Both the position numbers and the translations under genes were made by a program. From assembly GCA_022794255.1 (NCBI GenBank), contig JAAWEL010000025.1:1-54726 (forward strand): DNA of 54,726 nt, given 5' to 3'. The stretch comes from Lachnospiraceae bacterium (lineage in GTDB: Bacteria > Bacillota > Clostridia > Lachnospirales > Lachnospiraceae). The notes under the pieces are model-generated. The model ran no database searches, had not been told where the DNA came from, and was given only the letters and a program-made list of their open reading frames with translations. Positions 16,887 through 25,254 of this stretch are shown here, one piece after another (the first letter of the stretch is position 1; every line of letters begins with the position of its first letter).

Positions 16887-17342
16887 ATGAATACAACATC
16901 TGAAGAAATCAGAAATCCAGAGCTGGTGGAGGCGATGAACGCCATGATTCGGCAGAACACGGAAAAGACCCGGGGACATATGGCGGCAGTATTGATGAAT
17001 TCCCGTCTGCTGTCTCCCATTGAGCAGCAGACGGTTCTGACTGAGCGGGAGGGTCCCTCCACCCGGATTCGCTTTGAGGATATTCAGAACGAAAAAGGGG
17101 ACAAGTATTATCTGGCGTTTACGGATATGGATGAATATGCCAAATGGAATAAGGAGGAAAACCATAACCAGGCATTGATTATGACCATGGAGGATTTTGG
17201 AAATATTCTCATTCGTCATCTCAGTGCGCAAAAGGGATTTGTGATTAACCCTTATGGGGAGAATGTCAGTATTTCAAAAGAGCTGCTGCTTTCTCTGTTA
17301 AAGCAGAGGGAGGCGAGGGAGAATGCATCAGAAGCCAACTGA
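16887..17342 (+). CDS. SseB-like N-terminal domain protein
   Basis: The 151-residue protein has the hallmarks of the SseB N-terminal domain: an N-terminal helix (NPELVEAMNAMIRQNT), a strand pair (HMAAVLMNSRLLSPI), KYYLAFTDMDEYAKWNKEEN, a central helix with MTMEDFGNILIRHL, and the typical GFVINPYGENVSIS near the end. Molecular function of the domain is not established; homologues occur next to secretion or housekeeping genes. Good RBS (AAGGAAGG). The last 20 bases overlap the start of coaE, pointing to translational coupling. Confidence 0.75.
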   Translation: MNTTSEEIRNPELVEAMNAMIRQNTEKTRGHMAAVLMNSRLLSPIEQQTVLTEREGPSTRIRFEDIQNEKGDKYYLAFTDMDEYAKWNKEENHNQALIMTMEDFGNILIRHLSAQKGFVINPYGENVSISKELLLSLLKQREARENASEAN

Positions 17343-17985
17343 TGATTTTACACTGCCCGACAATGGACTGGTGATCGGCGTGACCGGCGGGATAGGGGCA
17401 GGAAAAAGCCAGGTTCTCAATCTTTTAAAGGAGGAATATGGCGCTCATATCCTTCTGGCGGATCAGGTGGCCGCCCAGCTAGAGGAGCCAGGATATGAGG
17501 GTTTTTATCTTCTGGTCAACCGGTTTGGAAGGAACATTTTAGGGGAGGAGGGAAGGCTCGACAGAAAAGCATTTGCTGACATGATTTTTAAGGAGCCAGA
17601 GATTTTAAACGAGGTCAATGAGATGCTTCATCCTCTGACCTGGCAGGTTCTTTGCAAAAAGGTAGATCAGCTCCGCAGCCTTCCAGGTGGTCCTCATTTA
17701 GTTGTGGTGGAGGCTGCATTGTTTGATGAAAACAGCAAGAAGCTTTGCGATACCTTGTGGTATGTGGATGCTTCTGAGGAAAAACGGCTTTCAAGGCTGA
17801 TGGAAAACAGAGGATACAGCCAAAGGAAATGTCAGGATATTATGAGGAATCAGCTATGCAGGGAAGAGTTTCTCCTTTTGGCAGATCAGGTGATTGACAA
17901 TAACGGGTCTATAGAAGAAGTCCGGGTACAGATAGCCCGGCTTCTTGGTTCTCCCTGTCCGGTAAGCAGAGCGTCAAAGGCGTGA
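17323..17985 (+). CDS. coaE: Dephospho-CoA kinase
   Basis: Final step of coenzyme A synthesis, phosphorylating the 3'-OH of dephospho-CoA with ATP. The 220-residue protein has the Walker A loop GVTGGIGAGKSQV (residues 19-31), LLADQVAAQLEEPG in the CoA-binding part, VVVEAALFDENSKK and the lid-region pattern DASEEKRLSRLMENRGYS. The first 16 residues are an extension relative to most CoaE proteins, but GGGAGG lies 7 bases before this ATG, so the start is kept. It overlaps the SseB-like gene by 20 bases and is followed at once by the walJ-like gene. Confidence 0.94.
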   Translation: MHQKPTDDFTLPDNGLVIGVTGGIGAGKSQVLNLLKEEYGAHILLADQVAAQLEEPGYEGFYLLVNRFGRNILGEEGRLDRKAFADMIFKEPEILNEVNEMLHPLTWQVLCKKVDQLRSLPGGPHLVVVEAALFDENSKKLCDTLWYVDASEEKRLSRLMENRGYSQRKCQDIMRNQLCREEFLLLADQVIDNNGSIEEVRVQIARLLGSPCPVSRASKA

Positions 17986-18062
17986 AACAGCCTTATAATG
18001 GTCAGCCTTTTTGTGTATTCTTATCCGGCAGCCGGCAAATTAGAAAAAGAGAGACAACATCT

Positions 18063-18860
18063 ATGAGATTAGTAAGCATTGCAAGTGGAAGCAGCGGAAA
18101 TTGTATTTACATAGGATCGGATAACACACATTTTTTGGTGGATGCAGGGATCAGCAATAAGCGAATTGAACAGGGCCTGAATGAGATCGGAGTAAAGGGC
18201 AGCGAGCTTAGCGGAATTGTCATTACCCATGAACATTCTGACCATATCCGGGGATTGGGGATTTTGGCGAGAAAATATGGGCTCCCGGTTTATGGGACCT
18301 GTGAGACCTTAGATGAGATCCGGAAAAAGAAATGTCTGGGAGAGTATCCAAAAGAGTTATTAGTGGGAATCAGACCAGATGTGGAGTTTTCTGTGGGAGA
18401 CCTTCATATCCTGCCGTTTTCCATTGATCATGATGCGGCCAATCCTGTGGCATATCGATTTCGCTGCGGAAAAAAGCAGGTGGCAGTTGCCACTGACATG
18501 GGACATTACGATTCGTATATTATCAATCATCTCCAGGGGCTTAACGCCCTGCTGATTGAGTCTAACCATGATGTAAATATGCTTCAGACAGGTCCCTATC
18601 CCTATTATCTTAAGCGGAGGATTTTGGGAGATCACGGGCATCTTTCCAATGAGAGTGCAGGCCGGCTTTTAAATCATTTGCTCCATGACCATTTAAAATA
18701 TATCCTGTTGGGACATTTGAGCAAGGAGAACAATTACGAGGCCCTGGCCTATGAGACGGTAAAGCTGGAGATCGACCAGGGGGATACTGGCTATCGTGCA
18801 TCGGATTTTTCCATTGCGGTGGCAAGGCGGGATGAGATGTCACAGATTTTGTATGTGTAG
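18063..18860 (+). CDS. MBL-fold metallohydrolase, WalJ/YycJ-like
   Basis: Metallo-beta-lactamase fold protein of 265 residues. The N-terminus RLVSIASGSSGNCIYIGSD and the metal motif THEHSDHIRG (H-x-H-x-D-H) match the YycJ/WalJ group, a 5'-exonuclease-like family linked in other Firmicutes to cell-wall and replication control. Further ligands lie in DHDAANPVAYR, AVATDMGHYD and LLGHLSKENN. An upstream in-frame ATG at 17982 overlaps the coaE end and would add an unrelated 27 residues, so the internal ATG is preferred, though its binding site is only GAGAGA. It is not beside walKR here. Confidence 0.88.
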   Translation: MRLVSIASGSSGNCIYIGSDNTHFLVDAGISNKRIEQGLNEIGVKGSELSGIVITHEHSDHIRGLGILARKYGLPVYGTCETLDEIRKKKCLGEYPKELLVGIRPDVEFSVGDLHILPFSIDHDAANPVAYRFRCGKKQVAVATDMGHYDSYIINHLQGLNALLIESNHDVNMLQTGPYPYYLKRRILGDHGHLSNESAGRLLNHLLHDHLKYILLGHLSKENNYEALAYETVKLEIDQGDTGYRASDFSIAVARRDEMSQILYV

Positions 18861-18883
18861 GCAGGAAGAAAGGATAAAGAGAG

Positions 18884-19156
18884 ATGAACAAGGTTATTAT
18901 TACTGTGGTGGGAAAAGACACTGTGGGAATTATTGCAAAGGTATGCACCTATCTGTCAGAGAACAATGTAAATGTGCTGGATATTTCCCAGACGATTGTG
19001 CAGGAATATTTTAATATGATGATGATTGCGGATATCAACAAGGCATCTGTACCTTTTGAAGAAATCTATACCCGGTTGGGAGAGATCGGCGAGGAGATCG
19101 GTGTGAAGATTCACTGTCAGAGGGAAGAAATTTTCACAAAAATGCACCGGATCTAA
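18884..19156 (+). CDS. ACT-domain protein (UPF0237)
   Basis: A single 90-residue ACT domain: [41 protein letters not shown], then a helix and the short KMHRI tail. ACT domains bind small ligands, often amino acids, and act as allosteric sensors. UPF0237 proteins are regularly encoded directly before UPF0210 proteins, as here with a 13-base gap, so the two probably work together. Ligand not known. Confidence 0.9.
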   Translation: MNKVIITVVGKDTVGIIAKVCTYLSENNVNVLDISQTIVQEYFNMMMIADINKASVPFEEIYTRLGEIGEEIGVKIHCQREEIFTKMHRI

Positions 19157-19169
19157 GGGGGAAAACAAA

Positions 19170-20534
19170 ATGCTAAACTTGTTTGAAGTGATTGAAACCA
19201 ACAACATGATTGAGCATGAGAGACTGGATGTGCGTACCATCACCATGGGAATCAGCCTGCTTGATTGCTGTGACAGCGACATAGATACTCTCAACGAGAA
19301 AATATACAATAAGATTACCACATACGCAGCGGATCTGGTGTCTACGGGAGAGGCAATTGCCAGGGATTTTGGTGTCCCTATTGTAAATAAGCGGATATCG
19401 GTTACACCAATCGGACTGGTGGGAGGTTGTGCTTGCAAGAGTCCGGAGGATTTTGTTACCATTGCTCGTACCCTGGATAAGGCAGCCCACAAGGTAGGGG
19501 TGAATTTTATCGGTGGCTATTCGGCTCTTGTATCCAAGGGAATGACAACAGCAGATGAGAACCTGATCCGGTCGATTCCTCAGGCACTGGCTTGCACAAA
19601 GCGAGTGTGCAGCTCGGTCAATGTGGGTTCCACCAGAACCGGCCTGAATATGGACGGAGTGCGGCTGATGGGAGAGATTGTCCTGGCTACGGCTCAGGCC
19701 ACAAAGGAGCAGGATTCTCTTGGCTGCGCCAAATTGGTAGTGTTTTGTAATGCGCCAGATGACAATCCGTTTATGGCAGGGGCTTTTCACGGAGTGACGG
19801 AAGCAGATGCCATTATTAATGTAGGGGTCAGTGGTCCCGGGGTGGTGAAGGTTGCCCTGGAAAAGGTAAGAGGAGAGAATTTTGAGGTGCTCTGCGAGAC
19901 CATCAAACGGACCGCCTTTAAGATCACCCGGGTAGGACAGCTGGTAGCCCAGGAGGCATCCAGACGGTTGGGAGTTCCTTTTGGAATCATTGATCTGTCT
20001 TTGGCGCCTACACCGGCGGTGGGGGACAGTGTGGCTGAGATTTTAGAAGAGATCGGTCTGGAAGCCGTAGGCGCTCCGGGCACAACCGCCGCTCTGGCTA
20101 TGCTCAATGACCAGGTGAAAAAGGGCGGGGTCATGGCATCCTCCTATGTGGGAGGTTTAAGCGGAGCATTTATACCGGTCAGTGAGGATCAGGGGATGAT
20201 CGATGCAGTGAATACGGGGGCGCTGACCTTGGAAAAGCTGGAGGCCATGACCTGTGTGTGCTCCGTAGGATTAGATATGATCGCCATTCCCGGGGATACG
20301 CCCTCTTCCACCATTGCCGGAATCATTGCAGATGAGGCGGCTATCGGGATGATTAATCAGAAAACCACAGCTATCCGGGTGATTCCGGTGATCGGGAAAA
20401 ATGTGGGGGACACGGTGGAGTTCGGAGGGCTTTTGGGCTACGCCCCGGTGATGCCGGTGAACCGATTCTCCTGTGAGAAGTTTGTAAACCGCGGCGGCCG
20501 TATTCCGGCACCGATCCATAGCTTTAAAAATTAG
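19170..20534 (+). CDS. UPF0210 (DUF711/PFL family) protein
   Basis: 454-residue protein of a broadly conserved family with a glycyl-radical-enzyme-like alpha/beta-barrel fold in solved homologues but no assigned reaction. Recognisable features: [14 protein letters not shown] near residue 20, [33 protein letters not shown], the conserved [18 protein letters not shown] region and the C-terminal [20 protein letters not shown]. The RBS is GGGGGAA. Gene order ACT domain then UPF0210 is conserved in many Firmicutes and archaea. Catalytic role is unknown; annotation as formate lyase-like would overstate it. Confidence 0.92.
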   Translation: MLNLFEVIETNNMIEHERLDVRTITMGISLLDCCDSDIDTLNEKIYNKITTYAADLVSTGEAIARDFGVPIVNKRISVTPIGLVGGCACKSPEDFVTIARTLDKAAHKVGVNFIGGYSALVSKGMTTADENLIRSIPQALACTKRVCSSVNVGSTRTGLNMDGVRLMGEIVLATAQATKEQDSLGCAKLVVFCNAPDDNPFMAGAFHGVTEADAIINVGVSGPGVVKVALEKVRGENFEVLCETIKRTAFKITRVGQLVAQEASRRLGVPFGIIDLSLAPTPAVGDSVAEILEEIGLEAVGAPGTTAALAMLNDQVKKGGVMASSYVGGLSGAFIPVSEDQGMIDAVNTGALTLEKLEAMTCVCSVGLDMIAIPGDTPSSTIAGIIADEAAIGMINQKTTAIRVIPVIGKNVGDTVEFGGLLGYAPVMPVNRFSCEKFVNRGGRIPAPIHSFKN

Positions 20535-20579
20535 TTTCACCAAAAGATATGCCACGGAAAAAAGGGAGAAGTTAAAGCA

Positions 20580-21746
20580 ATGGGAAGAGAAACCCTGGAA
20601 TCCATGTTGGATTTTTTTGTTAATGAACATTTACAGCAGATGATTTTCAGCAATCCGGCAGGAAAGGACGGGCTCTCTAAGGTGAGAGTCCGTCCTGTTG
20701 TACTTAAAAAGGAGCTTAGATTTCAGGCTGAGGAGCAAAAGGGGAATCAGGCATTTCACCGGAACCTACAAAAAGAGGAGCTGGGAGAATATGTAAAAAG
20801 GCTTCTGAGGGAAAGTTTCCGCCAGATGGAACTTTATTCGCCTTTGGGCAGCGGGACGGTTCTGGTAGGGAAAAAGGGGACTATGACTGTAAAGATAAAG
20901 AAAAAGAATCCGCAGCTTTCCACAAAAGACAGGCTTTTTGTCCTTTCCCACAACCGGCAGAAGCGATATGTGCTTAAAGAGGGATTTCCGGTTCCGTTTC
21001 TTGTGGATCTGGGTGTGATGACCGAGGAGGGAAGCGTGGTTCGGGCCCGCTATGACAAATTCCGTCAGATCAACCGATTCCTGGAATTTATCGAGGATGT
21101 ATTGCCAAAACTTGACAAAGACAGAGAAAATACCATCATTGATTTTGGATGTGGAAAGTCCTATCTGACCTTTGCCATGTATCATTATTTAAATCGGATA
21201 AAGGGCTATCCGATTCAGGTGATCGGGCTGGATCTGAAAAAGGATGTGATAAGCCGGTGCAGCCTTTTGGCTGAAAAATATGGATACGATCATTTGCATT
21301 TTTACCAGGGAGATATTGCCGACTATGAAGGGGTGAATCAGGTGGATATGGTGGTGACTCTCCATGCCTGCGATACGGCCACAGATTATGCATTGTTTAA
21401 GGCGATTGGCTGGAATGCCAAAGTGATCTTGTCGGTTCCCTGCTGTCAGCATGAGCTGAACCAGCAGATAGAAAATCCGTTGATGAAGCCGGTACTTCAG
21501 TACGGGGTGATAAAGGAGAGGATGGCTGCCCTGTATACAGACAGTTTGCGGGCAGAGCTTTTGGAGGGGCAGGGGTATCGGACCCAGATCCTTGAATTTA
21601 TCGATATGGAGCATACCCCCAAGAATCTTCTGATCCGCGCGGTAAAAGAAGGAAAAAGAAAGGACAACCAAAAGGAGCTTAAAAAGCTTATGGAATTTCT
21701 TCAGGTAAAGCCCACTCTGCAAAGGCTTTTGGAGGAAGCACGCTAG
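20580..21746 (+). CDS. Class I SAM-dependent methyltransferase (Methyltransf_32-like)
   Basis: The 388-residue protein has an N-terminal helical and strand-rich domain (1-150) with a basic patch (TVKIKKKNPQ) and a C-terminal Rossmann methyltransferase. The SAM motif I is TIIDFGCGKSYLTFAMYHYL, followed by VIGLDLKKDVI, FYQGDIADYEG and VVTLHACDTATDYA, which is the signature of the METTL25/GSTCD-related group. A basic linker near residue 130 (SHNRQKRYVLKEG) and the KFRQINRFLEFIEDVL helix suggest RNA binding. A good RBS (GGGAGAAG) precedes the ATG. Substrate unknown; an RNA target is inference. It converges with tmcAL, only 3 bases apart. Confidence 0.85.
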   Translation: MGRETLESMLDFFVNEHLQQMIFSNPAGKDGLSKVRVRPVVLKKELRFQAEEQKGNQAFHRNLQKEELGEYVKRLLRESFRQMELYSPLGSGTVLVGKKGTMTVKIKKKNPQLSTKDRLFVLSHNRQKRYVLKEGFPVPFLVDLGVMTEEGSVVRARYDKFRQINRFLEFIEDVLPKLDKDRENTIIDFGCGKSYLTFAMYHYLNRIKGYPIQVIGLDLKKDVISRCSLLAEKYGYDHLHFYQGDIADYEGVNQVDMVVTLHACDTATDYALFKAIGWNAKVILSVPCCQHELNQQIENPLMKPVLQYGVIKERMAALYTDSLRAELLEGQGYRTQILEFIDMEHTPKNLLIRAVKEGKRKDNQKELKKLMEFLQVKPTLQRLLEEAR

Positions 21747-21749
21747 AGA

Positions 21750-23018
21750 TTAAAGTACAATGACCGATTGGGTATATTCGTTGGGCATGGTTTGTCCGGT
21801 TTTTGCAAAAACCATTGACTGGTACAGGTGAGAGGCGTGAAAATCCATCTGCAGCATGGCAAGACCGTCCGGGTCGAGTACTTTGTGGGCCCGGGCGGTT
21901 TTTGTGATCAGAGGAAGGGAGGAGGATTGTTTTAGCTGGCTTAGAAGTGGGGCTGCCTGACGGCGAAAGCCTAAAATCCGGGCATAGCATACATAATCCT
22001 TTTCTCGGTAATGGCTGGTCTCTTCTGCGGTTATTCCAAGAAGGAGATGCAGCAAGGCGCGGCTGATGCGGGTATAAGTGTAGCCACGGGTTTTCAGCTG
22101 TAAAATTCTCCCGGTAAAGGTGGCAAAATTTAGTACATTGCGCTGCAGGCGGGCAGCAAGTTCCAAAGACATGTCAGCATAGGCTTCAAAGGGACAACGG
22201 TTTACGGAACGGGATGGATTGGACAATTCTAAAATACGGCTGTTGATCAGGGCCGTCAGGTCATCTGAAAAGACAGGTGTCCCAAAACATTTACTGGACA
22301 GAAGTTCTGACACGGCTTTTGGAACCTGGTGGGAAACCATATCAGAATTTTCTTCACGGATGGCCTTGCGGATGGCGGAGGCAGAAGCAGCAGTGTCTCT
22401 GCCTACTGGATCTGTCCCATGATAATCCTGTCCAATGCGCCGGATGGTGACTGGTTTTATAGAGCTGCCGCGCCGGATAAGCGCCCTCAGATACTCGATT
22501 CCTAAAATATTGTTGGGGGAGGAGATCAGGGAAGTCACATCTCCAAGGTCAGGTTCTGTTCTGGACAGATACTGTCTGAAAGCAGTAGCTCTGGCCTGGG
22601 GAAAGGAAAGCCCCTGTCGCAAAAGGGTTTGCAATGTCTGTGCAAATTCTTCCGGGTCCTTTTCCAGCAGATAGGCTGCTTTGAAAAGAAGATCACAGTC
22701 TCCGCTTTCGCTCCCAAAGCCCAACCAGTCCACGATTCCAAGACGGTCAAAAAGAGCTACTCCGCAGGAAGCAAAATCCATAGCGCTTCCAGTGGCAAAG
22801 CAGACTGGCAGCTCCAGCACCAGATCCACTCCGGCGAGCAGAGCCATCCGGGTTCTGGTGTATTTATCGTAAATGGCCGGCTTTCCCCGCTGGACAAAAT
22901 CCCCGCTAATGGCAGTTATTACATAATCGGCCCCGGTCAGGGAGCGAAGCATATGAAGCTGGTGTAGATGGCCGTTGTGGAAAGGGTTATATTCTGCGAT
23001 GATACCAATGGTTTTCAC
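21750..23018 (-). CDS. tmcAL: tRNA(Met) cytidine acetate ligase
   Basis: TmcAL makes N4-acetylcytidine at the wobble position of elongator tRNA(Met) using acetate and ATP. The 422-residue protein starts with IGIIAEYNPFHNGHLHQLHML, the nucleotidyltransferase HxGH motif, followed by AISGDFVQRGKPAIYDK and ELPVCFATGSAMDFA, all typical of the family. The GTG start is preceded by AAAGGA. The C-terminal helical region carries the tRNA-binding part. Its own promoter lies at 23074-23102. Acetate use is notable next to the divergently placed pduL-ackA acetate genes, though a functional link is only suggestive. Confidence 0.93.
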   Translation of the reverse strand: MKTIGIIAEYNPFHNGHLHQLHMLRSLTGADYVITAISGDFVQRGKPAIYDKYTRTRMALLAGVDLVLELPVCFATGSAMDFASCGVALFDRLGIVDWLGFGSESGDCDLLFKAAYLLEKDPEEFAQTLQTLLRQGLSFPQARATAFRQYLSRTEPDLGDVTSLISSPNNILGIEYLRALIRRGSSIKPVTIRRIGQDYHGTDPVGRDTAASASAIRKAIREENSDMVSHQVPKAVSELLSSKCFGTPVFSDDLTALINSRILELSNPSRSVNRCPFEAYADMSLELAARLQRNVLNFATFTGRILQLKTRGYTYTRISRALLHLLLGITAEETSHYREKDYVCYARILGFRRQAAPLLSQLKQSSSLPLITKTARAHKVLDPDGLAMLQMDFHASHLYQSMVFAKTGQTMPNEYTQSVIVL

Positions 23019-23073
23019 GGGAGGTTTTCCTTTCTTTGAAAGGCAGGGCAGGTGCTGCCGTTTTTATAGACCT

Positions 23074-23102
23074 ATTATACCTGGGGCCGCCAGGATGGGC
23101 AA
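23074..23102 (-). promoter_or_regulatory. Promoter of tmcAL
   Basis: Minus-strand TTGCCC (23097-23102), 17-base spacer, TATAAT (23074-23079). Confidence 0.72.
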
Positions 23103-23147
23103 GTTTTTTTAATTTATCTCCAGGGCCCCTTGTTTGTATACTAAAAA

Positions 23148-23187
23148 ATGCAAATTTGTGCCAGGGAAAGGCTTGAAAAATTTGCAT
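23148..23187. promoter_or_regulatory. Inverted repeat flanking the -35 of pduL-ackA
   Basis: ATGCAAATTT (23148-23157) and AAATTTGCAT (23178-23187) form a perfect 10-bp inverted repeat with a 20-base gap that contains most of the -35 box. It would lie outside the transcript, so it acts, if at all, as DNA. Confidence 0.6.
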
Positions 23188-23201
23188 AAAACCCATAGAA
23201 T
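23173..23201 (+). promoter_or_regulatory. Promoter of pduL-ackA
   Basis: TTGAAA (23173-23178), 17-base spacer, TAGAAT (23196-23201), 63 bases before the pduL start codon. Confidence 0.75.
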
Positions 23202-23228
23202 ATGAATAGAATCATTTTCTATGGGTTT
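23189..23228. promoter_or_regulatory. Inverted repeat covering the -10 and start site of pduL-ackA
   Basis: AAACCCATAGAA (23189-23200) and TTCTATGGGTTT (23217-23228) form a perfect 12-bp inverted repeat with a 16-base gap. The left arm contains the -10 box, and no T tract follows, so it looks like an operator rather than a terminator. Confidence 0.6.
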
Positions 23229-23264
23229 CGATTCACAAAGAACAAAAACAAGGAGAAGAAAAGT

Positions 23265-23834
23265 ATGAAATTTATGGTAGAAACATCCGCACGTCACGTA
23301 CATTTAAGCCCTGCAGATCTGGGTACCCTGTTTGGCGAAGGGTATGAGCTGACCTGGAAAAAGGATTTGTCCCAGCCCGGACAGTTTGCATGTGAAGAGC
23401 GGGTGACAGTGGTTGGACCGAAGAAGGAGTTAAAAGGTGTATCTGTGTTGGGACCAGTCAGAAAGCAGACCCAGGTGGAGCTTTCCATGACAGATGCCCG
23501 CTCCATCGGTATTGCCGCACCGATTCGTGAGTCCGGTGTCCTTTCAGGGAGTGGTGCCTGCAAGATTATTGGGCCGAAGGGTGAGATTGAGATCAGTGAG
23601 GGCGTGATTGTTGCACAGCGCCATATCCACGCGACTCTGGCAGATGCTGAGGCACTGGGAGTGAAGAATGGTGATATCGTTTCCGTAAAGATCGAGAGCG
23701 ATGGCAGAAGCCTGATCTTTGGCGATGTGGTGGTGCGGGCCAACGATTCCTATGCCCTTGCCATGCACATTGACACAGATGAGTCCAATGCCGCTGCATG
23801 TCCCAGAGATGCCCAGGGCGAGATCGTAAAATAA
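23265..23834 (+). CDS. pduL: Phosphate propanoyltransferase / phosphotransacetylase PduL
   Basis: PduL exchanges CoA and phosphate on acetyl- or propionyl-CoA, the step before acetate kinase. The 189-residue protein has both characteristic metal-site motifs, VETSARHVHLSPADL near the start and VIVAQRHIHATLADAEALG in the second half, plus FACEERVTVVGPKKE. The start at 23265 follows AGGAGAA; an in-frame ATG at 23202 overlaps the promoter. Its genetic neighbour is ackA, 35 bases downstream, and no microcompartment shell genes are present; together with the lack of an N-terminal encapsulation helix this argues for a housekeeping phosphotransacetylase replacing Pta. Confidence 0.93.
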   Translation: MKFMVETSARHVHLSPADLGTLFGEGYELTWKKDLSQPGQFACEERVTVVGPKKELKGVSVLGPVRKQTQVELSMTDARSIGIAAPIRESGVLSGSGACKIIGPKGEIEISEGVIVAQRHIHATLADAEALGVKNGDIVSVKIESDGRSLIFGDVVVRANDSYALAMHIDTDESNAAACPRDAQGEIVK

Positions 23835-23869
23835 TTGATAAAGAATTAATAAAGGAGAACGTAGAACCT

Positions 23870-25066
23870 ATGAAGATTTTAGTAGTAAATTGTGGAAGCT
23901 CATCTCTGAAATATCAGCTCATTGACATGGAAAATGAGAGCGTCATTGCCAAGGGCTTGTGCGAGAGAATCGGCATTGACGGTTCCAAGCTCACCCATCA
24001 GCCGGCAGACAAAGACAAATATGTAGCACAAAGCCCCATGCCGGACCACAAGGTTGCCATTCAGATGGTTATGGATGCCTTGCAGGATAAAGAGCATGGA
24101 GTCATTGCCAGCGTGGACGAGATCTCTGCCATTGGCCATCGTGTGCTTCATGGAGGTACTACCTACAGCGAATCCATCGTGGTGGACGAGGATGTGAAGC
24201 GGGTGATCCGGGAGTGTTTTGATTTAGGGCCCTTACACAATCCGGCCAACTTAATGGGAATCGAGGCCTGTGAGGCAGCTATGCCGGGCAAAGCCAATGT
24301 GGCTGTGTGGGATACAGGCTTTGGTATGGCTATGCCGGAGAAGGCATATTTATATGCCATTCCTCACGAGTACTATGAGAAATATGGTGTTCGCCGTTAT
24401 GGATTCCATGGGACAAGCCATATGTTTGTATCCGGTGAGGCGATCAAGTTCGGCGGCCTGGATCCGGAGAATGCCAAGGTGATTGTATGCCATTTAGGAA
24501 ACGGTGCCAGCATTTCTGCTTCCATTGGCGGCAAGTGTGTGGACACCAGTATGGGACTTACCCCTCTTGAAGGCTTGATTATGGGTACCAGAAGCGGTGA
24601 TATTGATGCGGCAGTGGTTCAATATATCTGTAACAAGGAAAACCGGGATGTGAACGATGTGTTAAACATCCTCAACAAGAAATCTGGTGTACTGGGCATG
24701 AGCGGTGGTATTTCCAGCGATTTCCGTGATATCGGGGCAGCAAAGGAGGAAGGCAATCACCTGGCTGAGGTGGCTTTGGATGCCTTTATTTATCGGGTTG
24801 CCAAATATATCGGCGCTTACACGGCTGCTATGAACGGTGTGGATGCCATTGCCTTTACCGCTGGTGTGGGAGAAAATGACAAGGCCGCCCGTAAGGCAAT
24901 CTGTAGCTATCTGGGCTATTTGGGTGTGAAGATTGATGATGAGGCCAATGATGTGAGAGGAAAGAATGCTGTGATTTCTGCAGCAGATTCCAAGGTAAAG
25001 GTTATGCTGCTTCCCACCAATGAAGAGCTGGCTATTGCAAGAGAGACCAAGAGACTGACTGAGTAG
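23870..25066 (+). CDS. ackA: Acetate kinase
   Basis: Converts acetyl phosphate and ADP to acetate and ATP, the main substrate-level phosphorylation of many fermenters. The 398-residue protein is full length: ILVVNCGSSSLKYQL at the N-terminus, HRVLHGG, YGFHGTSHMF, VCHLGNGAS, the GLTPLEGLIMGTRSGD signature, and TAGVGEND near the C-terminus. The start codon is 11 bases after AAAGGAG; an upstream ATG at 23798 overlaps pduL and has no site. Paired with pduL it forms the acetyl-CoA to acetate route under one promoter. Confidence 0.98.
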   Translation: MKILVVNCGSSSLKYQLIDMENESVIAKGLCERIGIDGSKLTHQPADKDKYVAQSPMPDHKVAIQMVMDALQDKEHGVIASVDEISAIGHRVLHGGTTYSESIVVDEDVKRVIRECFDLGPLHNPANLMGIEACEAAMPGKANVAVWDTGFGMAMPEKAYLYAIPHEYYEKYGVRRYGFHGTSHMFVSGEAIKFGGLDPENAKVIVCHLGNGASISASIGGKCVDTSMGLTPLEGLIMGTRSGDIDAAVVQYICNKENRDVNDVLNILNKKSGVLGMSGGISSDFRDIGAAKEEGNHLAEVALDAFIYRVAKYIGAYTAAMNGVDAIAFTAGVGENDKAARKAICSYLGYLGVKIDDEANDVRGKNAVISAADSKVKVMLLPTNEELAIARETKRLTE

Positions 25067-25129
25067 AGGGAAGGTTTTTTTAGGACAGCCAGGATATCCC
25101 AACATATTTGAACAATGTCTATCAAAAAA

Positions 25130-25190
25130 GACAAGCCTGTTCTGCTGACAGAGGTAAACTGGAGGCAGGGCAGGCTGTCTGTTTATTGTT
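25130..25190 (+). terminator. Terminator of pduL-ackA
   Basis: GACAAGCCTGTTCTGC pairs with GCAGGGCAGGCTGTC with one bulge and wobbles, followed by TGTTTATTGTTT. It lies about 65 bases after ackA. Confidence 0.65.
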
Positions 25191-25254
25191 TGGTCTGCAA
25201 AAAGATGAAATGTTAGGATACGCCGGTAAGGAGAAATGAGAAAGGATCAAAAAA

